A stretch of DNA of 64,000 nucleotides. It comes from Zooshikella ganghwensis DSM 15267 (GTDB taxonomy: Bacteria > Pseudomonadota > Gammaproteobacteria > Pseudomonadales > Zooshikellaceae). A program made the translations under genes and the position numbers. The stretch covers positions 30,042 to 94,041 of the forward strand of contig NZ_AUAF01000007.1 of NCBI RefSeq assembly GCF_000428585.1, written 5' to 3'. Under the pieces are notes generated by a model. The model had not been told where the DNA came from. It was given only the letters and a program-made list of their open reading frames with translations, and did not search any database. Positions 22,653 to 32,000 of the stretch are shown here, one piece after another (the first letter of the stretch is position 1; every line of letters starts with the position of its first letter).

Positions 22653-23688
22653 GGTTAGCTCTGCTACTGAAGAGCAAGTGTTATCGTTTATTGCTCACTA
22701 TAGATGTGCAGGAGTTAACCATAGTGAGCAGGAAATTCTCCTCTGTCCACTACAATCAACTATGCACGCTGACTATAGCTGGTTTTTGATTGGCGGTGAT
22801 TCACCACAAGGCTTGGGGTGGTTTCACCCTGAGCTTTCTACCATTGGGATTTATTTGCCTTTTGCTGAAGAGAATGGCTCAACGTTCAAAGACTTACTTG
22901 AATACCTCATTGCTTATACCCGCGCTGCCGGTGTCAAAATGCTTAAAGCATGTACTCTGCTCCATTGGTTAAGTTATTATCAAGCTCAGGGGTTTAGCTC
23001 GCTAGCCATTGACAGCTTAGGGGTAGATGCGGCTGATTCGGAAAATGTCTTCCTTGGATTAGATCTGGCTGCTCCCATTCCATTTGCCTCGATTCCCGAT
23101 AAGCAAGGTATTGAGGTGATTCATGCTAAGTATCGTCATGACTACCAGCCTCGGGCTATCAAGCCAGCTGCAGAAACGGTGACTGCATGTCAGCTTATTC
23201 TGGGAGAAGACAGCAAGCTGCAGGTTTGGCATAAGCAGACTGATATTATGTCAGCGCTGCTGAGCATTGTGGCTCAGGCTGATGAAATAGTGCTGATTTA
23301 CTCCCCTTTGTTACAACATGAGCTTTTTGCAGATGAGTCCTTTATTCGAGAGTTCTCAATGTTTGCTAGACGAAATCCGATTAGCCATGCGCGTATCTTG
23401 ATCGATGATTGTCGCGCCATTGTCAATTATTCTCATCCATTACTGAGTCTGCAAAAAAGAATTCCCAGTCTTATAGAAATTCAACAAACTCACCCACAGT
23501 ACCCTGTAGAAAGTTATGGTTATGTGTTGGTGGATCGTGTGGGCTGGTTAGAGCTGTCTGATGCCGATTTATTGATTGCTAAGGGATCATTTGCAGACCC
23601 AGGAAACGTTAAATTGCGCCAAGAAGGTTTTCAGCGTGCATGGGACAAAAGCTCTAAACCAGCAGACTTAAGGAATATCTCATTATGA
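22639..23688 (+). CDS. GNAT-like protein with C-terminal DUF7931-type domain
   Basis: This 349-residue protein has an N-terminal half resembling a degenerate GNAT acyltransferase fold. The usual Arg/Gln-X-X-Gly-X-Gly/Ala acetyl-CoA loop is not evident. The C-terminal half (about 185-340) is an alpha/beta domain with IVAQADEIVLIYSPLLQHELFADESF and ILIDDCRAIVNYSHPLLSLQ. From memory, this matches the DUF7931 domain found on a gene following roxA in Pseudomonas; it looks like the phosphodiesterase/PLD-like folds that act on nucleic acids or lipids, but I see no HKD pair. The gene overlaps roxA by 14 bp and the next gene by 4 bp. Function unknown. Confidence 0.75.
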   Translation: MMTAEVSSATEEQVLSFIAHYRCAGVNHSEQEILLCPLQSTMHADYSWFLIGGDSPQGLGWFHPELSTIGIYLPFAEENGSTFKDLLEYLIAYTRAAGVKMLKACTLLHWLSYYQAQGFSSLAIDSLGVDAADSENVFLGLDLAAPIPFASIPDKQGIEVIHAKYRHDYQPRAIKPAAETVTACQLILGEDSKLQVWHKQTDIMSALLSIVAQADEIVLIYSPLLQHELFADESFIREFSMFARRNPISHARILIDDCRAIVNYSHPLLSLQKRIPSLIEIQQTHPQYPVESYGYVLVDRVGWLELSDADLLIAKGSFADPGNVKLRQEGFQRAWDKSSKPADLRNISL

Positions 23689-24506
23689 TTCGCTTAAGAT
23701 CAGCTACCTATTTGCTAGTCACTCTGTTGCTAATAAGTCGTTTATCGATAGCTGCAGCGTTGCAAACATATACCATTGACATGAGACATCGGCTGGCAGA
23801 TGAGCTAGTTCCCATATTACAGCCTTTGGTGGCTCCTGGAGGGGCTGTCACGTCATACAATAATGTTTTGATTATTAAAACAACAGCCAAGAACTTTCAA
23901 CAGTTGCAGCAAACAGTAAAAAAACTGGATACGCCAATACGCCAACTCTTAATCAGTGTCAGCTCTGATTCAAGTGTGGTTTATGCCGAGCGTGGAATAG
24001 AAGCCGATGTTGATGTGCGAGTGGGTGATGTGACGATTCGAACAGGCGACCGTCATGCAGCTAGCGACCAAGTTGTTATTCATCATGGCACTCAACGCAG
24101 GCAAGATCAGGGGATACAGCAAGTGACTGCACTTGAGGGACAGGCTGCTTTTATTCAAGTAGGACAAGAGGTACCTGTACATGAACGTACCCAGTGGCCT
24201 GGGCATATTGAACAGCGCTCCTCTTATAAGAAAGTGAGCCAAGGCTTTTATGCGACGGTGAGGCTATCAGGTAATGACTTAGCTACTATTCAGCTAGAGG
24301 CTCAGAATAATCGTTTGGCTCGCAATAACTCAGGCAATATTGATATCAATTCAACCAGTACGGTTATTCAAGCACCTATTGGGCAGTGGGTTCCTGTAGG
24401 TGGCGTTAATAATCAGGCTAATCAGCACAACTCAGGTTTGAATCAACGAGTGTATCGTACCCGGGACCAACAGGCTCAGTTTTATATAAAGGTGGACTTT
24501 CAGTAA
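23685..24506 (+). CDS. Secretin N-terminal-domain protein, exported
   Basis: The 273-residue precursor has a signal peptide (about residues 1-25, RSATYLLVTLLLISRLSIAA). A domain like the short NolW/STN-type domain of secretins follows: RLADELVPILQPLVAPGG...VTSYNNVLIIKTTAKNFQQLQQTVKKLD (about 35-85). The remainder has beta-rich repeats (VDVRVGDVTIRTGDR; AAFIQVGQEVPV) reminiscent of the region before a secretin pore, but the pore-forming domain is missing. It is therefore not a working secretin alone; it may be a periplasmic adaptor. It overlaps the preceding GNAT-like gene by 4 bp, so the roxA trio is one transcript. Confidence 0.75.
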   Translation: MIRLRSATYLLVTLLLISRLSIAAALQTYTIDMRHRLADELVPILQPLVAPGGAVTSYNNVLIIKTTAKNFQQLQQTVKKLDTPIRQLLISVSSDSSVVYAERGIEADVDVRVGDVTIRTGDRHAASDQVVIHHGTQRRQDQGIQQVTALEGQAAFIQVGQEVPVHERTQWPGHIEQRSSYKKVSQGFYATVRLSGNDLATIQLEAQNNRLARNNSGNIDINSTSTVIQAPIGQWVPVGGVNNQANQHNSGLNQRVYRTRDQQAQFYIKVDFQ

Positions 24507-24649
24507 GGCGTCTTAAGGCGCTCGCATATTTGCCCCTCTTTTTTCTGCTTACCATGGGTTGCACCAGCTCTTGCCCTTTTCTTGTAAGTTAAGACAAATG
24601 GACTAGCCTTGTATTGCCACTTACAACCCGGCAAGGAAGGACATTTATT

Positions 24650-25255
24650 ATGGGATTTTACACACTCATTGATGCACATGAGGTAAACGCTACCTTCGTA
24701 AGTACCAGTGATCAGCAAAAAGAAGGCCAGTTGATATTACATGCTAGTGGTATTGTTCAAGAGTATGCGACCACGCCTGAATTTTCGCGAGATGAACAAT
24801 GGACAGGTGGCATCAAGTTTTGTTTAGGGGCTTGGATCGGTCCACTGGGGGCAGGAAAACAAAATTATCGAACGGAGCGTTCGTTTTCTAACCTGGCACC
24901 ACCAAAAGAAGTGGTTATTGCTATGGCTTCTGGAGACAAGACAATTCCAGTGGAGTATATTCCTGAACAAAAAAGTCATGCCTTCTTGGCTGCACTCCAA
25001 ACTGCAAGTCCTCATAAGTCAAGCGGACAAGCTGAACACATGACAGCCTCAGGAAGTTCACTGCGCTTGGACTTTAATGAAGCTTATCAAGCCGCATTAA
25101 ATACACTTATTGCCAAACTACCTGAAGCGAGCTTATTAACTCGTTATGAGCTAGTCATTGATAAGCAAGTGATGTCATATGTTGGTTTGGTCAAAGGTGC
25201 TCCGACTTACGAGCTAGTAGTAACTGTCTCCCTTTCGAGTCCCAAAAAACACTAG
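24650..25255 (+). CDS. Conserved-looking hypothetical protein, 201 aa
   Basis: I do not recognise this protein. The ATG at 24650 follows a strong AAGGAAGG ribosome site; an in-frame ATG at 24614 lacks one. The product is soluble with no signal peptide and about 25 percent small residues. The N-terminal half is beta-rich (TFVSTSDQQKEGQLILHASG, WTGGIKFCLGAWIGPLG), a middle stretch (about 115-130) is Ser/His-rich, and the C-terminal part is an alpha/beta unit (NEAYQAALNTLIAKLPEAS). The last 40 residues resemble a dodecin/YbjQ-like strand-helix-strand (SYVGLVKGAPTYELVVTVSL), which is speculative. It stands alone with its own terminator. Confidence 0.65.
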   Translation: MGFYTLIDAHEVNATFVSTSDQQKEGQLILHASGIVQEYATTPEFSRDEQWTGGIKFCLGAWIGPLGAGKQNYRTERSFSNLAPPKEVVIAMASGDKTIPVEYIPEQKSHAFLAALQTASPHKSSGQAEHMTASGSSLRLDFNEAYQAALNTLIAKLPEASLLTRYELVIDKQVMSYVGLVKGAPTYELVVTVSLSSPKKH

Positions 25256-25266
25256 CTATACCTTAA

Positions 25267-25300
25267 TGGGCAGAACTAAGTTCTTGCCCATTGCTTTTCA
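25267..25300 (+). terminator. Terminator of the 24650-25255 gene
   Basis: TGGGCAGAAC and GTTCTTGCCCA arms (one bulged base) form a short-loop hairpin right after the stop codon, followed by TTGCTTTT. Confidence 0.65.
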
Positions 25301-25701
25301 TGCCAACAAGTAAATCAGGTTGCGTGAGCTGGGTGAGTATTATTCAAATCGATATCCATAGTAAAGCCGCTGTCGCCTCTTCTTTACACTTCGATAAAAG
25401 ATAATCTGAAAATAATTATTTGTAATTTAATTATATTTTCATATGCCAATTTTTTTTAACCAAAAAAATCTTAAAAATCATTGGATTACGATGAGCGGTA
25501 TTTGGGAGTATGATTTGTTTCGCGGAGTTTGTGGGACTTAATTCAAATTAAAAATTTTTACAGTCTCGTTACCTTAATATGAAGTTTTAAGATTAAGTAT
25601 TTGTTATAAATATAAAAAATAATTTTGGCATCAATGTTGCTAAATAGTGTCTGCGTTTTTACATGCGTTTATTCAATATGCATGAAGTTTGGATTAGTAG
25701 T
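25301..25701. other. AT-rich gap before the PEP-CTERM-like gene
   Basis: About 400 bp with long A/T runs and no supported gene. An open frame continues upstream of the 25736 start to 25625, but those 37 codons encode a Cys-rich string with no ribosome site and would bury the signal peptide. The stretch likely holds the promoter of the downstream gene. Confidence 0.4.
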
Positions 25702-25719
25702 ATGCACGACGGCGTGCAT
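25702..25719 (+). promoter_or_regulatory. Perfect hairpin in the 5' leader of the 25736 gene
   Basis: ATGCACG and CGTGCAT arms enclose an ACGG loop (7-bp perfect stem). It ends 16 nt before the ATG and just before the GGAGAG ribosome site. It could be an operator or an RNA stem that affects translation; there is no T tract. Confidence 0.45.
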
Positions 25720-25735
25720 TTTATGGAGAGTTATA

Positions 25736-26512
25736 ATGAATAAATTAGCCGCACTATTTGGAACTGCAGTAGTAGCTCTATCTTCACAAGTAATGGCTTC
25801 CCCCCTCGACGCAACGAATATTACCGTTTTTGATGGACAGGGTTCTGGTTCAGGTTGGTATGGTACTCAAGAAGATAATGAGGTAGAACCACGCAATGGT
25901 TATGGACAGAAGTGGGACTTAGAAGGATTTTTCCAGAAAGGAAATAATGTCAGCATTGTGAGTGGTTACAACCTGAAAAATGGCGAACAACAAGGCGGTC
26001 ACCACTGGACTTCTGGCGATATTTTTATCGATATTAATAACGATGTAACCCGTGGCAGTAGTACATGGTCAAATGGTAATAAAACCGTTAAAAACACTTA
26101 CGGCTTTGACTATGTATTGGATGTTAACTGGTCTAACCTGACATATGATATTGTTAAGTTAGATGCAAACTCTTATACAAAAACTTCCTACTTTAAAAAT
26201 AACCAAGCCGCTAATCCATGGTTGTATGCAGGTGGTGGTGATGTAATCGGTAATGGTGCTTTCTCTTTAAGCTCACTGACCGACGCCGAGTCAGGTTTCC
26301 TAGGTGGAAAACACTACTATGCTAATGGTTTTGATTTAAGCTTTTTAGGTGAAAATGCTGACTTCAATTTACACTTTACTATGCAGTGCGGTAATGATGA
26401 CCTCCGTGGTAAAGGTAAAACACCAACTACGCCCGTTCCTGTTCCTTCTGTAGCTGCTTTAATGGGTATTGGTTTACTCGCTTTAGGTCGTGCACGTCGT
26501 CGTAAAAAGTAA
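25736..26512 (+). CDS. Secreted protein with PEP-CTERM-like (VPxP) sorting tail
   Basis: The 258-residue precursor starts with a signal peptide (MNKLAALFGTAVVALSSQVMA), which fixes the ATG at 25736 with GGAGAG upstream. The mature part is beta-rich, Gly/Asn/Trp-rich and resembles the bodies of PEP-CTERM surface proteins, including a FTMQCGNDDLRG motif before the tail. The C-terminus is a three-part sorting signal: a Pro-rich TTPVPVPS, a hydrophobic span (VAALMGIGLLALG) and an Arg/Lys cluster (RARRRKK). Glu of the classical PEP is Val here. Such tails are removed by exosortases; no exosortase or EPS genes are in this window. An exported, glycan-associated surface protein is the inference. Confidence 0.8.
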   Translation: MNKLAALFGTAVVALSSQVMASPLDATNITVFDGQGSGSGWYGTQEDNEVEPRNGYGQKWDLEGFFQKGNNVSIVSGYNLKNGEQQGGHHWTSGDIFIDINNDVTRGSSTWSNGNKTVKNTYGFDYVLDVNWSNLTYDIVKLDANSYTKTSYFKNNQAANPWLYAGGGDVIGNGAFSLSSLTDAESGFLGGKHYYANGFDLSFLGENADFNLHFTMQCGNDDLRGKGKTPTTPVPVPSVAALMGIGLLALGRARRRKK

Positions 26513-26551
26513 GTAGCGTGTAGTAATCCATGAACGATATGGGTTAGACCG

Positions 26552-26585
26552 AAAAAGCCTTGCATTTATGCAAGGCTTTTTTAGT
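26552..26585. terminator. Strong bidirectional terminator
   Basis: AAAAAGCCTTGCA and TGCAAGGCTTTTT arms (13 bp) with a 4-nt TTTA loop lie between the convergent 25736-26512 gene and the 26768-27487 binding-protein gene. A and T tracts serve both directions. Confidence 0.85.
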
Positions 26586-26767
26586 TTCTATCTATAAAAA
26601 AGGAAGTGTTCTGAAGCAGATTTATTTGATACCTTTTTGGGGTGGATAAGAAATATTTACATGATTTTCTATTTTAGAGCTTTTCATGAACTAATCATGC
26701 CGGTAGTTTTTTACACTTACAAATACTCGCTTAAAATATCATTGTATAATGTATCACTAATTTGTCC

Positions 26768-27487
26768 TTATGCTTTCTTCACTTCGTCTATACCTTTCTG
26801 TAACTGATTAATTAAGTCGTCAGACGTTTTTTTGCTAAAGGCATAAAACAGCTCAGCTTCTTTGAGTGTGTAGACTGTACTGAAGTCACTATTTTGCAAG
26901 CCATTTTTTTTGATAAACCAACGTGCGACATTTTCTTCATAGGCCCATAAGTCTACTCGACCAGTGTTAAGTTTTTTTACCAATGAGTCAGCATTTGATG
27001 ATGGTTTGATTGAAGCGTCAGGTACGCCAAGCGCTTTTACCAGCTGTTCACCAACATCGTCACGAATAGTGCCTACGGTATACTTAGCGATATCTTCAGG
27101 GGTATTGATTTTTACGTCGTTGTCGTTTTTAGCAAGCAAAACGATTTTAGTTTTGGCGATGGGTCCTGCCCATTTAAAGAGAGGTTCTCGTTCTTTAGTA
27201 CGTGTTGTGGCGAACAGAACATGATTTGGTTCTTCAAGAGTAGCTCGGTACCCCCTTGCCCAAGGGTAAACTTTGATTTGGCCTCTTTTTACTGGAGAAC
27301 CTGCTTTGTTAGATGCAGCAATAAGCAAGTCGACAGCAATGCCTTTTAATAGGCCTGATGTTTCAAAGTTATAAGGTGGGTATGATTCAGTAATAAACGT
27401 TGGTTTATTCAGCTCATTACCATACGATAGTGAACTTAAAAATAATGATAATACTAATGTTGTAATAGCACCTTTGATATGGAACAT
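26768..27487 (-). CDS. Periplasmic solute-binding protein (SBP_bac_3 family)
   Basis: The 239-residue precursor has a signal peptide ending near SLSYG and the family-3 (amino-acid-type) binding-protein fold. Its motifs are TESYPPYNFETSGLLKGIAVDLLIAA near residues 32-57, YPWARGYRATLEEPNHVLFATTRTKERE, IAKYTVGTIRDDVGEQLV and DLWAYEENVARWFIKK. It belongs to the free-standing subgroup common in marine gammaproteobacteria and has no ABC permease or ATPase next to it. The ligand is unknown. It may feed an ABC importer elsewhere or act as a sensory binding protein. A decayed gene of the same superfamily lies at 53401-54311. Confidence 0.85.
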   Translation of the reverse strand: MFHIKGAITTLVLSLFLSSLSYGNELNKPTFITESYPPYNFETSGLLKGIAVDLLIAASNKAGSPVKRGQIKVYPWARGYRATLEEPNHVLFATTRTKEREPLFKWAGPIAKTKIVLLAKNDNDVKINTPEDIAKYTVGTIRDDVGEQLVKALGVPDASIKPSSNADSLVKKLNTGRVDLWAYEENVARWFIKKNGLQNSDFSTVYTLKEAELFYAFSKKTSDDLINQLQKGIDEVKKA

Positions 27488-28282
27488 AACGTTATTCTCC
27501 GAGCCTTTATTTGTATATACTTTCGATGAGTTATTTTTGTATACATCTAATTAGGTAATTAATGATTTTTGTAGCACACTGCTTTTAATATTCCTTATCA
27601 TTGCAGATACTTTATGAGTAGTTTAGTTTAATTTAGGCTATGGATTGTGCAAGATGATGATAAAAAATAATAGATAAATTATAACTTGAATGCTAATTAA
27701 TTAAAGCTTTCTTTTTCTTGGTGTCTTTTGGGGTGTGATTTTTTTATGGGTTTTACTTGCTAAGGCTTTTTTCTTTATGCCTCCTTATGGTGAAAAACTT
27801 TCATTGTTAAAGCAAAGAATGGTTTTCTGTTAAGTTAAAGTTGTTTTGTTTGTGCATTATGTTGGCGCAGTTTCTATTTTTCGAGCTATTTATTTAAAGC
27901 TAAGAATCTTAAGTCATTTAATGGTCTTTCATAACTGGAATCGTATTTAAAACTATATTTTTATTAAGCCGGTATGTCGGTGTTGGCTGCTTTAATGTAT
28001 TATAATTGCATATAAAAAAACACTATAATAAAAGTATAAAAAGCACCTATATTGAGAGTCTGGATATCATGTCATCATTACCCCTTTGTAGGTAATGCAT
28101 CTCCTGATGTACTTGATGTACTTGATGTACATGAGACAGCTTTTCAGTTATTTTATGGTACACATCATAAGTTGCACTTATAATGAATAATTAAAAGAAG
28201 TATTTAGCTAGTAAGTGACATACAATAGTTTTATTCATGCTATACCTTAACTACAAGGCATAGTATCACTAGGGTACCCACA
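27488..28282. other. AT-rich 795-bp intergenic region
   Basis: I see no supported gene. The sequence is very AT-rich with many T-runs and contains a short tandem repeat at 28104-28130. The right end should carry the promoter of the 28283 gene; the left end carries that of the leftward binding-protein gene. Confidence 0.4.
28104..28130. repeat. Three tandem copies of a 9-bp unit (TTGATGTAC)
   Basis: Three consecutive units, CTGATGTAC, TTGATGTAC and TTGATGTAC, differ by one base, about 150 bp upstream of the 28283 gene. It may be a slippage-prone tract or a multi-copy binding site. Confidence 0.7.
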
Positions 28283-28738
28283 ATGCATTGGCTAAAAGAC
28301 TGGCTTGGTTCAAAAGAAGAATCTGGACTCGAGAGAAATGAACAGGCGCACTATAAAAATATACGAGAACAAAATAATAAAACGCTGGTAAATTATTTGT
28401 TTCAAAAGGTGATTATTCCTCAGCTGTATGAGTTCAAGAGCAAGCTAGCCCTTCATTCTGAAGTCAAAGTGGTTGATATTCGTTACTATCAACACTCTTG
28501 TGAATTACATATTATCCAGCAACTGGCTCAAACAAGACATTTTGTGCTTTCTTTTACCACAGACTTAGTGGATAACTTAGTGGTTGTCAGTGCACAGATG
28601 AATGAACTACCAATCGCTGAGTGGAGCAATAAGCATTTATTTATTATGTCTGTTCAAAAAAGTGACATACAACTGTTACTATCAGAGTTTACGAAAAGTC
28701 TCGATTGTGAAGCCCAGTTTCACCCTGATAGCAATTGA
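28283..28738 (+). CDS. Hypothetical protein, 151 aa
   Basis: I do not recognise this gene. It codes for a soluble 151-residue protein without signal peptide or membrane span. The N-terminal 40 residues are charged and helical (HWLKDWLGSKEESGLERNEQ). The rest looks like an alpha/beta domain with strands ARHFVLSF-like and DNLVVVSAQMNELP. Coding character is supported by an in-frame ATG, reasonable codon use and the absence of a better frame, but no strong ribosome site is visible (GGGTACCCACA precedes the ATG). It is a single-gene unit between long AT-rich gaps. Confidence 0.55.
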   Translation: MHWLKDWLGSKEESGLERNEQAHYKNIREQNNKTLVNYLFQKVIIPQLYEFKSKLALHSEVKVVDIRYYQHSCELHIIQQLAQTRHFVLSFTTDLVDNLVVVSAQMNELPIAEWSNKHLFIMSVQKSDIQLLLSEFTKSLDCEAQFHPDSN

Positions 28739-29050
28739 GTTGTTATCCCGTGCCATGCGCGCTGGTCTATCCCTCCTAAGTTAGCAGGGCAACCCCTTTT
28801 AAAGGTATCTGTAATAACTGTCTTATTACTTTACATTTACATCACAAATAAATATGTGGTGAGCACTGCTATAGGTGTTTTTGCCTGTAAAGGATGAGCA
28901 TCTTACGAGTCTTATTAAATAGCAGGCATTATGTTTGCTTAATTTTCGTGAAAAAACTTCATAATACAAAGAGATTAAGTCATCGCTCTTTATGGCTGTA
29001 TTTTTACAAATAAAAATAAATACTCAGTGGCCATTCTGGTGATGGGTGTA
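28739..29050. other. Gap upstream of the giant secreted protein
   Basis: About 310 bp with no gene. It is AT-rich toward the right, with no terminator-grade hairpin recognised. Confidence 0.35.
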
Positions 29051-32000
29051 ATGATATTGGCAGTAAAAAAATGGGTTCAGGCATTATTTTATTATTCACT
29101 CTTTGTCTGCGGTGTTGGTGCTTCATGGGCGGATGATGGAACACCAGACTTAACTGTATTGTTAGCAGAAATATCTGCAATGCCTGAAGGCAGTTGGCGT
29201 CAAGTGAGTCTTAATCGTTTTGATGATGTGTGGGTACCTGCGGGATTACGGCCACTATTTGGCCTTTCAAACCCTGAGCCTGATCGTATTATTGCGGCGT
29301 GGAGTTCTTTTGCCTGGGATAGCCGACGTGGTGATTTAGTACTGTATGGTGGAGGGCATGCCAACTACACAGGTAATGAAGTCTATCGTTGGCGAGGTAC
29401 GACACGTCAGTGGGAAAGAGCTTCGTTACCCAGCGAAATTATTCAAGATGATTTTGGCAATTGGCGTGCTGTCGATGGTGTGGATGCAGCGCCTAGCTCT
29501 GCGCATACCTATGATAATACTCTTTATTTACCCTTTCATGATCGTGTGTTGACCTTTGGTGGAGCGGCTTACAACAATGGTGGGATGTTTATTCGCCAGG
29601 TTGATAGCACAACAACAAGGCCTACAGGCCCTTACCTCTGGGACCCTGGCAAAGCAGATAAAGATAAAGTAGGTGGTACAACAGGCTCGCATGTCCAGCG
29701 CATGGGCCCACATCCAGAAATATTGGGTGGGAATATGTGGCAAAACCGCGATATTCATACCCACCTCATGGGACTGCCCACTCTCCCTAAAAGCCATGTG
29801 GAGGGTACCACCGCACTCCGCAGTAGTGAAGGTAGAGATGTGGTGCTAGTAAATGCTCGGCCCGGTGGCACCCATGAGTATCTTTATCAGTACACTATCA
29901 ATGACATAAATGACCCCGCTAGAGATTCATGGACACTTTTGGGGACTTATTGGAATGGAGTTAATAATCAAGGTGCAGGCTTATTTGATCCTGTATTAAA
30001 TCTGTATGTGCGTAGTGGACGAAAGGTCATTGGGTTTTGGGATTTATCGACACCTGGCACTGAGAACAAGGATCAGCTTTTTTATCCTCAGTCACTTGGT
30101 AATGAGTTTAATGTCACGCGTGATATGGGGATGGATTATGATGCTAACCGTCACCAGTATTTGTTATGGCGTGGTTATAATGAAGTTTGGGCGATTATTC
30201 CACCAACTACAGTCAGTACTGGAGGCTGGCGAGCAGTTAAGCAGCCACTTTGGACTGGTGATGCCCCAAGCCTGGGTCCTGGCACTGGTATATTAGGTCG
30301 TTGGAAATATATCAAACAGCTTGATGTATTTATTGGTTTGCAGGGCATTAGTGCAGGTCAGATTTGGATTTATAAACCTATAGGTTGGGAATCACCAGCA
30401 TTAGCTGAACGCACCTTAGCACCGCAAATAGCCCCTGTAGCAGGTACCTATACTGACGCTCAACGGGTGACACTGACTGCAAATGAGCCTGGGGCCTCTC
30501 TGCTGTATACCATGGATGGGCTTGATCCAGAGCAATATGGTTCGCCCTATGATGGACCTATTTCACTGAGTACCTCAACCACGGTTAAGGCGGTCGCTAT
30601 TGCCCCCGAAAAGCGACCAAGCCGGGTGATGTCTGCAGAGTATCACTTCAATGTTCCTCCTGAGATTGCTTCTTTGACACTATCCTCAACACATATATCT
30701 GATCAGTCATTTGTGTTGTTATCTGTAAGTGCGAGTGATCCTGATAATCAGCCACAAGCCCTTCAATATCAGTGGGACATTATTAATGGTCAGGGATCTA
30801 TTGAGCCGGTGTCCGCCACAGAGGCTCGTTATTATCCCGCAGATACTGATATGACAGAGCTGCACTTGTTGCAGGTTGTTGTGAGTGATGGAGAGCAAAC
30901 CGACGTTGAATCTGTTTACCTCACTGTGACGGATGCTGATGGGCCACCATTACTTTTTTATACAGCTTTTAGCGAAGGAGAAGACGGTTTACCTCCAGCC
31001 GATTGGCTGGTGTTCGATGAGGGTAACATTTTTGCCCCTTCTCGCTGGGTCAAAATGGGGCTGCAGTTGGTTCAGCAGAGTAATATTTATGCCAAGCCCA
31101 TTGTTGCGAGTGATTTGGCTAAACTGGGTACAGTGCTTTATTACCCCGATAGTCTCTCATGGCAAGATTATCAGTTAACCACTTTCTTTTACTCTAAAGA
31201 CGATGATGCAGTTGGTGTGGTTTTTCGTTTGCAGGATGCAACCCACTACTATCGATTTACCTGGAATAAGGCTTTAGGCTATCGGCGTTTAGAGCGTCGA
31301 GAGGGGGCCATATTTACGCTGCTGGCGGAGGATTTTGTGCCCTATGTGCAAAACCAGTTGTACCAGCTGACGGTTAAAGCTGAGGGTAATCAACTTAAGG
31401 TTATTATTGATCAAAATGAAATATTTAATGTAAGCGATAATGCTTTTTCGCAAGGAGGTGTTGGCTTTTATAGTTGGGCGAATGAAGGTTATCACATTCA
31501 CTCGCTGGAAGTACTGGATAATAGAAGCAATGTGGAGCTAGGTGAGGCCCCTGTTATTGATAGTTTAACCGCTACTCCTGTCTCAGTGTCTGCTAATGAA
31601 TCTGCTTTATTACAGGTAGTTGCAAGTGACACTGATAGTCCAGAATCAAGCTTAATTTATACATGGCAGGTGTTGTCTGGTAATGGTGTTTTATCAGCGG
31701 CAAATCAGCATACCACGAATTATACCCCCGAGGCTGTTGATGAAGTGGAAGTGCATAGGTTACAGGTCACTGTCAGTGATGGTCTGCAATCGATTACAGA
31801 AAACCTAAATATTACGGTTTTACCTACCAGTGCCACCCCTGTGCTTGAGGAGGTATTTGCATCCGGGTTAAGTCACCACTGGCATATGGTTACTACGGGA
31901 ACGACTCAAGGGCCTGCAGATTGGGCGGTGAAGGATGAGGTGCTTTGCCAGTCGAGTAATGTCTATGCACCGCCCTCCTCTGCTGAGGCAACACTGAAAC

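Noticed and set aside
23685..24506. Type II or IV pilus secretin
   Set aside because: Only the short N-terminal domain is present; the pore-forming C-terminal domain and partner genes are absent.
25625..25735. 37-codon N-terminal extension of the PEP-CTERM-like gene
   Set aside because: It would place a Cys-rich stretch before an evident signal peptide; GGAGAG sits right before the ATG at 25736.
28104..28130. CRISPR-like repeat
   Set aside because: Units are 9 bp and directly adjacent without spacers; no cas genes are present in the window.
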